Of a stretch of DNA of 64,000 bases, positions 38,881 to 52,756 are shown piece by piece. The first letter of the stretch is position 1. Every line of letters begins with the position of its first letter. This stretch comes from Sapria himalayana (taxonomy: Eukaryota > Streptophyta > Magnoliopsida > Malpighiales > Rafflesiaceae): assembly GCA_029783825.1 (NCBI GenBank), contig JAREIK010017066.1, forward strand, positions 1-64,000, read 5' to 3'. A program made the position numbers and the translations under genes. The notes below the pieces were generated by a model. That model made no database searches, was not told the origin of the DNA, and saw nothing but the letters and a program-made list of their open reading frames with translations.

Positions 38881-40894
38881 ATGGCAATGCAGATGGCACA
38901 ATCCAGCGGTAAACAAAAAATACAATAAATTGAAGATGATCACATCTCAAATGATCAAAGTACTGGTAAATCCAATCATCATTTTTTCATGAACCCTCCT
39001 ATTGTTAAGGCAGGTTCTTCAATTCCAATTGTAAAAGAAAGTCAAGGTACATCTGAACCTCAAGCTCTTAAAAAATAAAAGTCTACTGTTTGGGAAACTT
39101 ATGAGATATTAGTTGATTCAGAGGGAAATGAAACTGCTAGAATAGAAGCTCACAAAGGTAAAGACTAGTCACAATCTTTGTTGAGTTTCACTAAAGGTAC
39201 TAGTTCAGAGTATAACAAATTAACTTGTTGGCAATTTGATCAACAACTAGTTAGGGAGGCTTTGGTGAAAATGATCATAAAAGATGAATCACCTTTTTTG
39301 TTTTGTTGAGAGGGATGAGTTTAAGGAGTTTTGTAAAGTTAGTGTGCCACAATTTAAAATTCCATCTAGGCACTTTATTTTGAGGGATTGTTTTTCTTTG
39401 TGTGTGAAGGAAAAGAAGAAATTATTTGATAGCATATCATCTCATTGTAGTAGAGTTTCATTGACTACCGACACTTGGACTCTCATTCAAAATTTGTCTT
39501 ATATATGTTTACTGTTCATTTCATTGATTTTCAATGAAATATGCATAAAAGGATTTTGAACTTTTGTGTAATTAAAAGTCATTCTGGAGTTAATATTAGA
39601 AATGCTATTAAGTTTTTCATGAATGAATGGGGTTTTAGAAAGTTGATGTGTATTACTATTGACAATGCATCAAATAATAATGTTGCAGTTGAACAATTGA
39701 AAAAAAGGCTTGTGAAGAAAAGTGTTGTACCTTTGAGAGGCGAGCATTTTCATATGAGATTTTGTGCTCATATCCAAAACTTAATTGTAAGAGATGGCAT
39801 TGCAGTAGTTGAGGGTGCTATTCAAAAAAATTAGAGGTGTGGTGAAATATGTGAGGAGTAGTCCTAAAAGATTAGATATGTTTAAGTTATGTGTTGAAGA
39901 AGAAAACTTGACATATGGATCTTCATTGCAATTAGATTGTCCTACAAGATGGATTTCAACTTATTTGATGCTACAAAATGATATAAAATATCAAAAAGAA
40001 TTTGATAAGTTGGAGGACAGAGACAAAAGATTTTTGAAGGAGTTTAGTTCAAACATTCCAACAGAGAGAGACTGAACAAATGCCAAAATTTTGGCTCGTT
40101 TCTTGAAAACTTTTTATGAGGTAACTTGTAAATTTTCTGGCTCATAATATTCTACCTCTAGTGTTTATTTTTCTGAGATTATTCGAATTTCGTAAAAAAA
40201 TTGAGCTTTGTGAAAATAGTTGAGATACAATGGTGTCTGAGATGGGTATGAAAATGAAGCATAAATTCAACAAATATTAGAGTTCTCTTCAGTTAACAAA
40301 TATTATGCTTTTTGTAGCAGTAGTGTTGGATCCTAGATATAAGCTCAAATATCTCAAGGTTAAGTACACTTAGCATTATGGAGAGGAATTGGCTAAAAAT
40401 TTGGTGAAAAAGTTTATAAATGCTTTAAATGAGATGATGAATGATTATAAAGATTTAAATAATGATGAATCAAAAGAAGATAATTTCTCTTCTATTGTGT
40501 TGAAGAAAAATGATGATTTCTTTGATGGTAATGATACTTATGTTGATGATTTTTTTGTTGAATTGGAGATAGAACAAGAAGTTGCAGCTTTGGAAGAGTT
40601 GGAAAGGTACTTGGAAAACAAACTTGAAAAAAATAAAATTGATTTTGATCTTCTAACTGTTGGAAGGTAAATGAGGTTAAGTATCCTTCTTTGGCAAATG
40701 TAGGAAGGGATCTATTTGCTATCCAATCATCTACTATGGCCTATGAATCTATATTTAGCACTAGGGAAAGAACTTTAGATAAATTTAGGAGTTCTTTAAC
40801 ACCTATTACAGCTGAAGTTCCCATATCTCTACAAGATTGATTGAGAAGCTCAAACAAACATTTTGAAATTGAAGAATTAGTTCAAGACCTTGAT
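38881..40894 (+). pseudogene. hAT transposase pseudogene lacking the BED finger (hAT-B copy 3)
   Basis: Best-preserved core of the three copies, in four longer open pieces: 39284-39559 with CFVERDEFKEFC and SLTTDTWT (first Asp); 39541-39834 with CITIDNASNNNVAVEQL (second Asp) and HFHMRFCAHIQNLIV; 39809-40075 with RGVVKYVRSS and LDCPTRWISTYLML; 40389-40670 with the acidic linker and EEL..YL at the start of hATC. The frame then gives YPSLANVGRDLFAIQ, AYESIFS (catalytic Glu) and LDKFRSSL, and meets a TGA at 40838-40840 where Trp is expected. Other lesions are TAA at codon 16, TAA before KSTVWETYE, TAG near 39167, a frameshift near 39297, and TGA after NIPTERD (40072). The BED Cys and His region is deleted. 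Confidence 0.9.
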
Positions 40895-43800
40895 TTGTCT
40901 CGCTCATTATTTATTTTGTAATTAATATTTCTATAAAAAATAAACAAATAAATAATTAAAATGAATATTTAAAATTATAATGAATACAAATTAAAATGAG
41001 ATATATGATTTATTATATGTGGTATGCCGGTTTAAGGGTTTGATTATTTAGGAGTTTTGTCATTTAAGAGTTTATCAATTTATGTTTTTAGGCATTTAGT
41101 TATTTATAGGTTTTATTTTTATAATAAAAATTTAAATTTCTTTTTTTGATTTTTTCTGATTTTGAAAGGTTATAACCTTTGAAAATAACATAATTTTTAA
41201 AATTATTTGAAATGTGAATACAATGTAAAATTATATTAATCTTACTAATTATATACCATATAAATTCAATATAAATAATTGTAATAATAGATATTATAAT
41301 AATGATCAAAAATTAAATTAATAAACTTTTATTAATAATATAAATATTAATTAAAATATATTTACATAACAAAAAATGATTCAAAATCAAATCAAAATAT
41401 ATTACTAAATAATAAAATTTAATTTTTAAATTTTTTCTTCTTTTTCTAAGCTTATATTTTTTTTTTATTAAAATAAATTATTTAAATAATATTGTCTCAC
41501 TCAAAATTTATTTTGTAATTAATTTTTCTAAATAATTAAACTATAAATAATTAAAATGAATATTTAAAATTATAATAAATAGAAATAAAAATGAGATTTA
41601 TTATTTATTAAGTAGTATATAGCTGTTAAAAGGTTTATGTATTTAGGGGTTTCGGCATTTATGAGCTTACTGATTTAAGTAAGTAAGCATTTAATGATCT
41701 ATAGGTTTAATTTATAAAATGAAATAACAAAAATTTTATTTTTATTATTTTTTCTGATTTTTTAAGGTTATAACCTTTGAAAATATAATAATTTTTAAAT
41801 TTTTTTCAAAAGTGAATACAATATTTAGTTATAATAATCATTATATTTATATATCATATAAATTCAATATAAACAATTTTATTGATATATATTCTAATAA
41901 TTATCAAAAAATAAATTAAAAATCTATTAAGAATAAGATTGATATTTCTTAAAATATAATATCAAAATCTAAAATGATTCAAAAGCAAAGCGAAATATAT
42001 TACTAAATAAAAATTATTTGTTTTTAAATTTTTATTCTATTTATAAGCTTATCTATTTTTTGATGAAAAATAATTTTTTTAAATTATATTTTTAACTCAT
42101 AATTTAATTTATAATTAATACAGATATACAAATAAAAAACTAAATTTCAAAATGATTTTTTTAAATTATATTGAAAACAAATAAAAATGATATTTATTAA
42201 TTATTATTTATTGTATACCGGTTTAAAGGATTTTCTATATAGGGGTATTGGGATTTTGTAGTTTAGTGATTTAAGTGTTTAGGCATTTAGTGGTGTATAG
42301 GTTTTATTTAAACAATGAAATAACCAAAAAAATATTTTTTTTATCTTTTCACACGTTCAAAGGTTATAATCTTTAAAAATATAAAAATTTTAAAACTTTT
42401 TTCAAAAGTGAATACAATATTTAGTTATAATAATTATTAAATTTATATATCATATAAATTAAATATAAACATTTTTATTGATAAATATTCTAATAATGAT
42501 CAAAAAATAAATTAATAATCTATTATTAATAAGATATATATCATTTAAAATATAATTACAAATATTAAAATGATTTAGAAGCTAAGCAAAATATATTACT
42601 ATATAATAATTTTTTGTTTTGAAATTTGTTTTTAGAAATTTATCTATATTTTTTTTGATGAAAATAAATTTATATAAATATTATTTGTTTAACTCATAAT
42701 TTATTTTTAATTAATATTTATATAAAAATATACAAATAAATAATTAAAATGAATATTTAAAATTATAATGAAAAATAATGAGTTTTATTATTTATTATTT
42801 AGGGTATACCAGTTTAATTTAAATTAGATCTATCTAACTAATAATTTAATCTGTAATTAATATTTCTATAAAAATAAACTGATAAATAATTAAAATAAAA
42901 ATTTAAAATAAAACTGAATAAAAATTAAAATGAAATTTATTATTTATTATTAATGTATACCAGTTTAATTGTTTAAGTATTTAAAAGTTTTGTCATTTAG
43001 GAGTTTAGCGATTTATATTTTTAGGCATTTAGTGGTTTATAGGTTTTATTTAAATAATAAAATAAAAAAATTTGTAATTTTTTCTAATTTTCATAGGTCA
43101 CAACCTTTGAAAATATAATAATATTTAACATTTTTTGAAATGTGAATATATTATTTAGTTATAATAATATTAATAATTATATATATTATAAATTCAATAT
43201 AAACAATTTTTTTGATAGAAATTATAATAATGATCAAAAATTAAATTGATAAACTATTAATAATAAGATAGATATTAATTAAAAAATATTTACAAAACCC
43301 AAATTGATTCAAAATTAAAGTAAAATATATTACTTATTAATAATTTTTAATTTTTAAATTTTTACTTATTTTATAAGCGTAAATACTTTTATTGATTAAA
43401 AATAAATTATTTGAATTATATTTCTCGCACTCATAATTTATTTTGTAATAAATATTTCTATAGAAATAAACTAATAAATAATTAAAATAAATATTTAAAA
43501 TTATAATTAATAGAAATAAAAATTAAATTTTTTAACTATTAAGTCATAAATAGCGGTTTAATGGTTTATGTATTTAGGCATTACGAGGTTTAGGAGTTTA
43601 GTAATTTAACTGTGTATGCATTTAGTGGTTATAGGTTTTATTTAAAAAATAAATAAATATAAAATTTTTTTTATTATTTTTGATATTTTCAAATGTTATA
43701 TCCTTTGAAAATATAATAATTTTTAAATATTTTTCAAAAGTGAATTCAAGATTTAGTTATAATAATCATTATATTTATATTCATATAAATTCAATATAAA

Positions 43801-46800
43801 TAATTTTATTGATACATATTCCAATTATGATCAAAAAATAAATTAATAATCTATTATTAATAAGATAGATATCAATTAAATTATAATTACAAAACCCAAA
43901 TGATTCATAAGGAAAGCAAAATATATTACTATATAATAAATTTTTGTTTTGAAATTTTTTCTTCTTTTTATAATTTTATCTATATTTTTTGATGAAAAAT
44001 AATTTATATAAATTATATTTGTCTAACTCATAATTTATATTATAATTAATATTTAATAAAAATAAACAAATAAATAATTAAAATTAATATTTTAAATTAT
44101 AATGAAAAAAATAATATTGAGATTTATTATTTATTATTTAGGGTTTACCAGTTTAAAAGGATTATCTATTTAGGGTTTTCGAGATTTCAGAGTTATTGAC
44201 TTAAGTATTTAGGCATTTAGTAATTAATAGGATTTATTTAAACAATGAAATAACAAAAAAAATATTTTTGATATTTTCTCAAATTTTCAAAGGTTATAAC
44301 CTTTGAAAATGTGAATACAATATTTAGTAATAAGAATCATTATAATTATATATAATATAAACAAAATATAAAAAATTTTATTGATAGATATGATATCAAT
44401 TATCAAAAAATAAATTAATATGTTATTATTAATATGATAGATATAAATTAAAATATAATTGCAAAACCTAAAATTATTCAAATTCAAAGTAAAATTTATT
44501 ACCAAATGATAATTTTTGTTTTTTAGTTTTTACTTCTTTTTATAAGCTTATATATTTTTTTTGATGCAAAATAAATTATTTATATTATATTTAAGGTTTA
44601 CGAGTTTAACGTTTTAAGTATTTAGAGGCTTTTGTGTTTAGGAGTTTATAGATTTAAGTGTTTATGCATTTAGTGCTCTATATGTTTTATTTAAACAATG
44701 ATATAACACAAAATTTATCTTTATTTTTTTTTCTAATTTTCGAAGGTTATAACCTTTGAAAATATAAAAATTTCTTAATTTTTTTCAAATGTAAATATAA
44801 TATTAGGTTATAATAATCTTAATAAATATAAGTCATTTAAATTCAATATAAATAATCACATTGATAGATATTATAATAATGATCAATAAATAAATTAATA
44901 AACTATTATTAATAATATAGATATTTTTTAATATATATTTGCAAAATCTAAATATATTCAAAATCAAAGTATACATTACTAAATAATAATTTTTTTTAAT
45001 ATTTTGCTTTTTTTATAAGTTTATATTTTTTTTTGATTAAAAATAAATTATTTAAATTATATTTGTCGCACTCATAATTTATTTTATAATAAATATTTTT
45101 ATAAAAATAAACTAATTAATAATTAAAATGAATATGTAAAACTATAATAAATAGATATTAAAATTAGATTTATTAATTATTATGTATTATATAGTAGTTT
45201 AATGGTTTATATATTTAGGTATTACGGGGGTTAGGTGTTTATTGATTTAATTGTGTATGCATTTAGTGGTTTATAGGTTTTATTTAAAAAATAAAATAAC
45301 AAAACAATTATTTTTATTATTTTTTGATATTTTCAAAGGTTATATCCTTTGAAAATATAATAATTTTTAAATTTTTTTCAAAAGTGAATTCAATATTTAG
45401 TTATAATAATCATTATATTTATATATCATCTAAATTCAACATAAACAATTTTAGTGATAAATATTCTAATAATGATCAAAAAATAAATTAATAATCTATT
45501 ATTAATAAGATGGATATCAATTAAAATATAATTACAAAACATAAAATGATTCATAAGCAAAGCAAAATATATTACTATATAATAATTTTTTGTTTTGAAA
45601 TTTTTTTTTATTTTAAAAAGTTTATCAATATTTTTTTGATTAAAAATAATTTACATAAATTATATTTGTCTATCTCATAATTTATTTTTTAATTAATATT
45701 TATATAAAAATAAAAAATTAATAATTAAAATGAATATTAAAAATCATAATTAAAAAAAATGGGATTTATTATTTATTATTTAGCGTATACCGATTTAATT
45801 TAAGTTATATCGGTCTCACTAATAATTTATTTTGTAATTAATATTTCTATTAAAATAAACTGATAAATAATTAAAATAAAAATTTAAAATTATACTGAAT
45901 AAAAATTAAAAATGAGATTTATGATATATTATTAATGTATACCAGTTTAATGGTTTAAGTATTTTGAGTTTATGTCGTTTAGGGGTTTAGCTATTTATGT
46001 TTTTAGGCATTTAGTGATTTATATGTTTTATTTAAACGATAAAATAACAAAAAAAAATTGTAATTTTTTGTCATTTTCAAATGTTATAATCTTTAAAAAT
46101 TTAATAATATTTATAATTTTTTGAAATTTGAATACAATATTTAATTATAATAATTTTAATAATTCTATATCATATAAAATAAATATAAACAACTTTATTG
46201 ATAGATATTATAATAAAGATCAAAAATAAAATTAATAAACTATTTATAATAAGATAGATATTAATCAAAAAATATTTACAAAACCCAAATTGATTCAAAA
46301 TTAAAGTAAACCATATTAGTTGATAATAATTTTTAATTTTTAATAATACTACTTTTATACTTCTTTTAAAAGCGTATATATTTTTTTTGATTAAAAATTA
46401 ATTATTTAAATTATGTGTCACACTCATAATTTATTTTGTAATAAAAATTGTATAAATATAAACTAATAAATAATTAAAATGAATATTTAAAATAATAATA
46501 AATTGAAATAAAAATTATATTTATAAATTATTAAGTAGTATATAACAGTTTAATGGTTTATGTATTTAGGCATTACGTGGTTTAAAAGTTTTCTCATATA
46601 ACTGTGTTATGCATTTAGTGGATTATAGGTTTTATTTAAATAATAAAATAACAATAAATTTATTTTTATATTTTTTTCATATTTCCAAAGGTTATAGCCT
46701 TTGAAAATATAATAATTTTTAAATTTTTTAAAAAGTGAATTCAATATTTAATTATAATAATCATTATATTTATATATCATATAAATTCAATATAAACAAT

Positions 46801-49800
46801 TTTATTGATAAATATTCTAATAATGATCAAAAAATAAATTAAGAAACAATTATTAATAAGATAGATATCAATTAAAATATAATTACAAAGCTAAAAATGA
46901 TTTAGAAGGAGAGCAAATTATATTAATATATAATAAATTTTAGTTTTTAATTTTTTTATTCTTTTTATAAGTTTATCTATATTTTTCGATGAAAAATAAT
47001 TTATATAAATTATATTTGTCTAACTCATAATTTATTTTGTAATTAATATTTATATAAAAATAAATGAATAAATAAAAAAAGAATATTTTAAATTATAATG
47101 AAAGAAATAATATTGAGATTTATTATTTATTATTTAAGGTATACTAGTTGAAAAGGATTATCTTTTTAGGATTCTAGAGATTTAGGAGTTATTGATTTAA
47201 GTGTTTAGGCATTTAGTGGTTTATAAAATTTATTTAAACAATTAAATAACAAAAAAAATTATTTTTGATATTTCTCACATTTTCAAAGGTTATAACCTTC
47301 GAAAATATAATAATTTTAAAATATTTTAAAAATGTAAATACAATATTTTGTAATAATAATCATTATAATTATATATAATATAAAAAAATATAAAGAATTT
47401 TATTTATAGATATTAAAATTATTATCAAAAAATAAATTAATATCATATTATTAATATGATAGATATAAATTAAAATATAATTGCAAAACCTAAAATTATT
47501 CAAAATAAAAGTAAAATTTATTACTAAATAATATTTTTTTGTTTTTTAGTTTTTGCTTCTTTTTATAAGCTTATATTTTTTTTTGATGAAAAATAAATTA
47601 TTTAAATTAAATTTGTATCGCTCATAATTTATTTTGTAATTAATATTTTAATAAATTATTTAAATTATAATTAAGGTTTACGAGATTAAATGTTTAAGTA
47701 TTTAGGGGCTTTTGTGTTAAGGAGTTTAGAGATTAAAGTGTTTAGGGATTTAGTGGTTTATAAGTTTTATTTAAACAATGATATAACATAAAATTTATTT
47801 TTTTTATTTTTTCTAATTTTTGAAGGTTATATCCTTTGAAAATATAATAATTTTTAAATTTTTTCAAATGTAAATATAATATATATCTATAATAATCTCA
47901 TAAATATAAGTCATTTAAATTCAATATAAATAATTACATTGCGAGATATAATAATAATGATCAAAAAATAAATTAATAAACTATTATTAATAAAATAGAT
48001 AATATTTAAAATGTATTTTCAAAATCTAAATTTATTCAAATCAAAGTAAAATATATTACTAAATAATAATTTTTTTAATGTTTTGCTTTTTTTATACGTT
48101 TATATTTTTGTTATTAAAAATAAATTATTTAAATTATATTTGTCTTACACATAATTTATTTTGTAATTCATAATTCTATCATTATAAACTAATAAATATT
48201 TAAAATTATAATGAATACAAATAAAATTAAGATTTATTATTTTTTATTCAGGATACACCAGTTTAATGGTTTAGGTATTTAGATGTTTTGTGGTTTAGGA
48301 GTCTAGTGATTTAATTGTTAAGTCCTTTAGTGATTTATAGTTTTTATTTAAAGAAAGAAAAAACAAAAAATTTAATTTTTTGATTTTTTTTATTTTTGAA
48401 GGTTTTAACCTTTGAAAATATAATAATTTTTAATTTTTTTTAAATGTGAATATAATATATAGTTATAATAATCTTAATAATTATATATAATGTAAACTGA
48501 ATATAAATAATTTTATTGATAGATATTATAATAATAATCAATAAATAAATTAATAAATTAGTATTTATAAGAATGATATAAATTAAAATTTAATTGTAAA
48601 ATTTAAATGATTCAAAATCAAAATAAGATATATTACTAAATAATAATTCTTTATTTTTAAAAATTTTCCTTTTTTTATAAGCATTTTTTTAATGAAAAAT
48701 AAATTATTTAAACTATATATGCCGCACTAATAATTTATTTTGTAATTAATATTTCTATAAAAATAAACTGATAAATAATTAAAATGAATATTTAAAATTA
48801 TAATGAATACTAATAAAAATTAGATTTATGATTTATTATTTGGACTATACTAATTTAATGTTTTAAGTATTTATAAGCTTCGGGGTTTAGGAGTTTAGTC
48901 ATTTTAGAATATAGTAATTTAGTGGTTTATAGGTTTTATATAAAAAATAAAATAACAAAAAATTTATTTTTGTTATTTTTTCTCATTTTTGAATTTTATA
49001 ACCCATGAAAATATAATAATTTATAATTTTTTATTTAAAAGTGAATATAATATGAAGTTATAATAATCATAATAATTATATATCATATAAATTCAATATA
49101 AACTATTTTATTGATATATATTAGAATAATGATCATAAAAAAGTAATAAACAATTATTAATAAGATAAATATTGTTTAAAATATATTTTCAAAACCTAAA
49201 ATGAATCAAAATCAAAGAGAAATATTTTACGAAATATTAATTTTTAATTATTAAATTTTTGTATCATATAAGCCTAAATATTTTTTCATGAAAATTAAAT
49301 TATTTAAATTTTATTTGTCTCACTATTAATTTATTTTTTAATTTATATTTCTATAAAAATAAACTAATAAATAATTAAAATGTATATATAAAATTAAGAT
49401 GAATACTAATAAAAATGAGATTTATGATTTATTATTTAGGGTATAACTATTTAATTGTTTAAGTTTTTTGTGGTTTTGGGGTTAATGAGTTTATTGATTT
49501 ATATGTTTACACATTTAGGTGTTTATAGGTTTTATTTAATTAATGAAATAACAAAAAATATATTTATATGAATTTTCGTGATTTTCAAAGGTTATAACAT
49601 TTGAAAATATAATAATTTTTTAATAGTTATAAAATATGAATACAATACTTAGTTATAATAATCTTAAAAATTATATTTGTTGTAAATTAAATATAAAAAA
49701 ATTTATTAATATATATAATTATAATGATCAAAAAATAAAATAATAAACTATTATTAATAAGATAGATATTAATTAAAATATATTTGTAGAAACCAAAATA

Positions 49801-51976
49801 ATTCAAAATCAAAGTAAATTATATAAAATTTCAAAAATTTTAAATTTTTGAAATTTTGTTTATTTTTATAAGCTTATAGTTTTTCATAAAAAATAATTTA
49901 TTTAAATTATATATGTCTCACTCATTATATAAATTTGTAATTAATATTTCTTTAAAAATAAACTAAAAAATAATTAAAATGAATATTTAAAATTATAATG
50001 AATACAAATAAAAATAAGATTTATTATTTATTATTTCGGGTATATAGGTTTAATGGTATAAGTATTTAGGGGTTTTTGGTGTTTAGGAGGCTAGAGATTT
50101 AAATGTTTAGGCATTTAGTAGTTTCTATTTTTTATTTAAATAATAAAATAATAAAAAAATTAGTTTTGTGATTTTTTATCAATTTTGAAGGTTATTACCT
50201 TTGAAAATATAATAATTTTAAATTTTTTTCAAATGTAAATATAATATTTAGTTATAATAATCTTAATAATTATAAGATATTTAAATTGAATATAAGTAAT
50301 TTTATTATTATATATTATAAAAATGATCAAATAATAAATTAATAAACTTTTATTAATAAGATTGATAACAATTAAAATATAATTGCAAATCCTATATATA
50401 ATGATACAAAATCAAAGTAAAATATATAACTAAATAATAATTTTTTGTTTTTAAATGTTTACTTTTTTATATAAGCTTATTTTTTTATTGATTAAAAATA
50501 AATTATTAAAATTATATTTGACTAACACATTATTTATTTTATTATTTATATTTCTATAAAAAATAAACTAATAAATAATTAAAATGAATATTTAAAATTA
50601 TAATGAATACAAATTAAAATGAGATTTATGATTTATTATATATAGTATGCCGGTTTAATAGTTTGATTATTTAGGAGTTTTGTCATTTAGGAGTTAATCA
50701 ATTTATGTTTTTATGCATTTAGTGGTTTATAGGTTTTATTTATATAAAAAAAAAATTTTTTTTTTAGATTTTTTCTGATTTTCAAAGTTTATAACCATTA
50801 AAATAAATTAATATTTATAATTTTTTGAAATGTGAATATTATATTTAGTTTTAATAATATTAATAATTATATATGATATAAATTTAATATAAATAATTTT
50901 ATTGATATATATTATAATAATGATCAAAATTAAATTAATAAACTATTAATAATAAGATATATATTAATTAAAAAATATTTAGAAAACCCAAATTGATTCA
51001 AAATTAAAATAAAATATATTACTGGATAATAATTTTTAATTTTTAAATTTTACTTCTTATATAAGCATATATATATTTTTTGATTAAAAATAAATTATTT
51101 AAATTATATGTGTCGCACTCATAATTTATTTAGTAATACAAATTTCTATCAAAATAAACTAATAAATAATTAAAATGAAAATTTAAAATAATTATAAATT
51201 GAAATAAAAATTCAATTTATTAATTATTAAGTAGTATATAGTAGTTTAATGGTTTATGTATTTAGGCATTATGGGGTTTAGGAGTTTAATGATATAACTA
51301 TGTAGACATTTAGTGGTTTGTAGGTTTTATTTAAAAAATAAAATAACATAAAATTTATTTTTATTATTTTTTAATATTTCCAAAGGTTATAACCTTTGTA
51401 AATATAATAATTTTTAAATTTTTTTCAAAAGTTAATTTAATATTAAGTTATAATAATCATTATATTTATATATCATATAAATTCAATATAAACAATTTTT
51501 TTGATAAATATTATAATAATGATCAAAAAATAAATTAATAAACAATTATTAATGAGATAGATCTCAATCAAAATATAATTATAAAATCTAAAATGATTTA
51601 GAAGGAGAGCAAAATATATTACTATATAATAAATATTAGTTTTTAAATTTTCTTTTCTTTTTATAAAAATTTATCTATATTTTTCGATGAAAATTAATTT
51701 ATATAAATTATATTTTTATAACTCATAATTTATTTTGCAATTAATATTTATATAAAAATAAATGAATAAATAATTAAAATGAATATTTAAAATTATAAAC
51801 AAAAAAATAATATTGATATTTATTATTTATTATTTAGGGTATACTAGTTTAAAAGGTTTATCTTTTTAAGATTTTAGAGATTTAGAAGTAATTGATATAA
51901 GTGTTTAGGCATTTAGTGATTTATAGGTTTTATTTAAACAATGAAATATCAAAATTCTACACCAAAATTTTATGAA
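40895..51976 (+). repeat. Satellite array, plus orientation, block 8
   Basis: Class order is f (41000), g (41610), h (42210), i+j (42820-42950), k (43550), l (44140), a (44600), k (45180), i+j (45790-45930), k (46540), l (47140), a (47675), b (48240), c (48830), d (49430), e (50030), f (50640), k (51220), l (51840). The a-k step at 44600-45180 and the f-k step at 50640-51220 skip classes that are present elsewhere. They look like unequal-exchange joins, since the pieces on each side remain in register. No gene or RNA was seen. Confidence 0.9.
48240..51200 (+). repeat. HOR run b-c-d-e-f, second example
   Basis: Matches 8620-11590 and 56400-59355 monomer by monomer, but class g is missing and f is followed directly by k. 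The distance from class a at 47675 to the next class a at 55810 is about 8.1 kb. Confidence 0.75.
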
Positions 51977-52185
51977 TTTACTCCCGACCACTTTGCTCGA
52001 TCTCATCAATTTTTTGAATGATATTATCCCGGCTTGCTAGTGGGGCCCTCTACAAGCTGTTGGCCCATACTTCTGCCTGCTTACATGACTTGATGGCCCC
52101 TCTAAATGCTACACCAAAATGGACAAGAATATGTGCACGTGTCTACTGTGGTTCGTCGCAATGTGTGTGTGGTGCAGCAGTATCA
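51977..52185 (+). mobile_element. Segment U remnant (209 bp, right end only)
   Basis: TTTACTCCCGACCACTTTGC... to GCAGCAGTATCA corresponds to 62350-62562 of U copy 3, and the join to GGGTTTAGGAGTTTAG on the right is the same. The left side joins the end of a class l monomer through an A-rich stretch with 'ctacaccaaaatttt'. The remaining 2.27 kb is absent. The class m and n monomers that follow U elsewhere also follow here, so this is a deleted U copy and not a separate insertion. Confidence 0.85.
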
Positions 52186-52688
52186 GGGTTTAGGAGTTTA
52201 GTAATTTAAGTATTTAGGTATTTCGTGGTTTATAGGTTTTATTTAAATAATTAAATAACAAAAAATTTATTTTTATGATTTTTTCTCATTTTCAAGGTTA
52301 TAACCATTGAAATATTATAATTTTTAATTTTTTTTCAAATGTTAATACAATATTTAATTATAATAATCATACAAATTAAATATCATGTAAATTCAATATG
52401 AATAATTTTATTGATCAATATTATAAGACTGATCATAAAATAGATTAATAAACTATTATTAATAAGATAGATATTAATTAAAATATATTTGCAAAACCTA
52501 AAATGATTCCAAATCAAAGTAAAATATATTACTAAATAATAATTTTTTATTTTTAAATTTTTGATTCTTTTTATAAGCTTATAAATTTTTTTGATGAAGA
52601 TAAGTTATTTAAATTATATTTGTCTCATTCATAATTTTATTTTGTAAATATAAATGAGATTAAAATTACTAATAAAATTTATTACTAA

Positions 52689-52756
52689 AAAAATATATTA
52701 CTAATAAATATATTACTAATAAATATATTACTAATAAATAATACTAATAAATAATA
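52689..52756. repeat. 15-bp AT-only minisatellite
   Basis: The unit AAATATATTACTAAT is repeated about four times, the last copy imperfect. It derives from the local monomer text 'atatattactaaataat' and sits within class m. The m monomers at 36400 and 63030 lack it, so it is a local, recent expansion. Confidence 0.9.

Larger units (their letters stand above)
38296..40894 (+). mobile_element. hAT-B copy 3, 3'-truncated BED/hAT transposon
   Basis: Begins TAGGGTTGCTCACGGGAC with the same subterminal CCGTCCC motifs and (AT)n tract as copy 1. It runs through almost the whole coding part and stops at CAAGACCTTGAT, 12 bases short of the donor of the intron seen in copy 2. It then joins plus-oriented satellite (TTTGTCTCGCTC...). 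A deletion of about 115-120 bp near 39137 removes the BED finger present in copies 1 and 2. The 3' terminal repeat is absent, so it cannot be mobilised as a unit. Confidence 0.9.
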
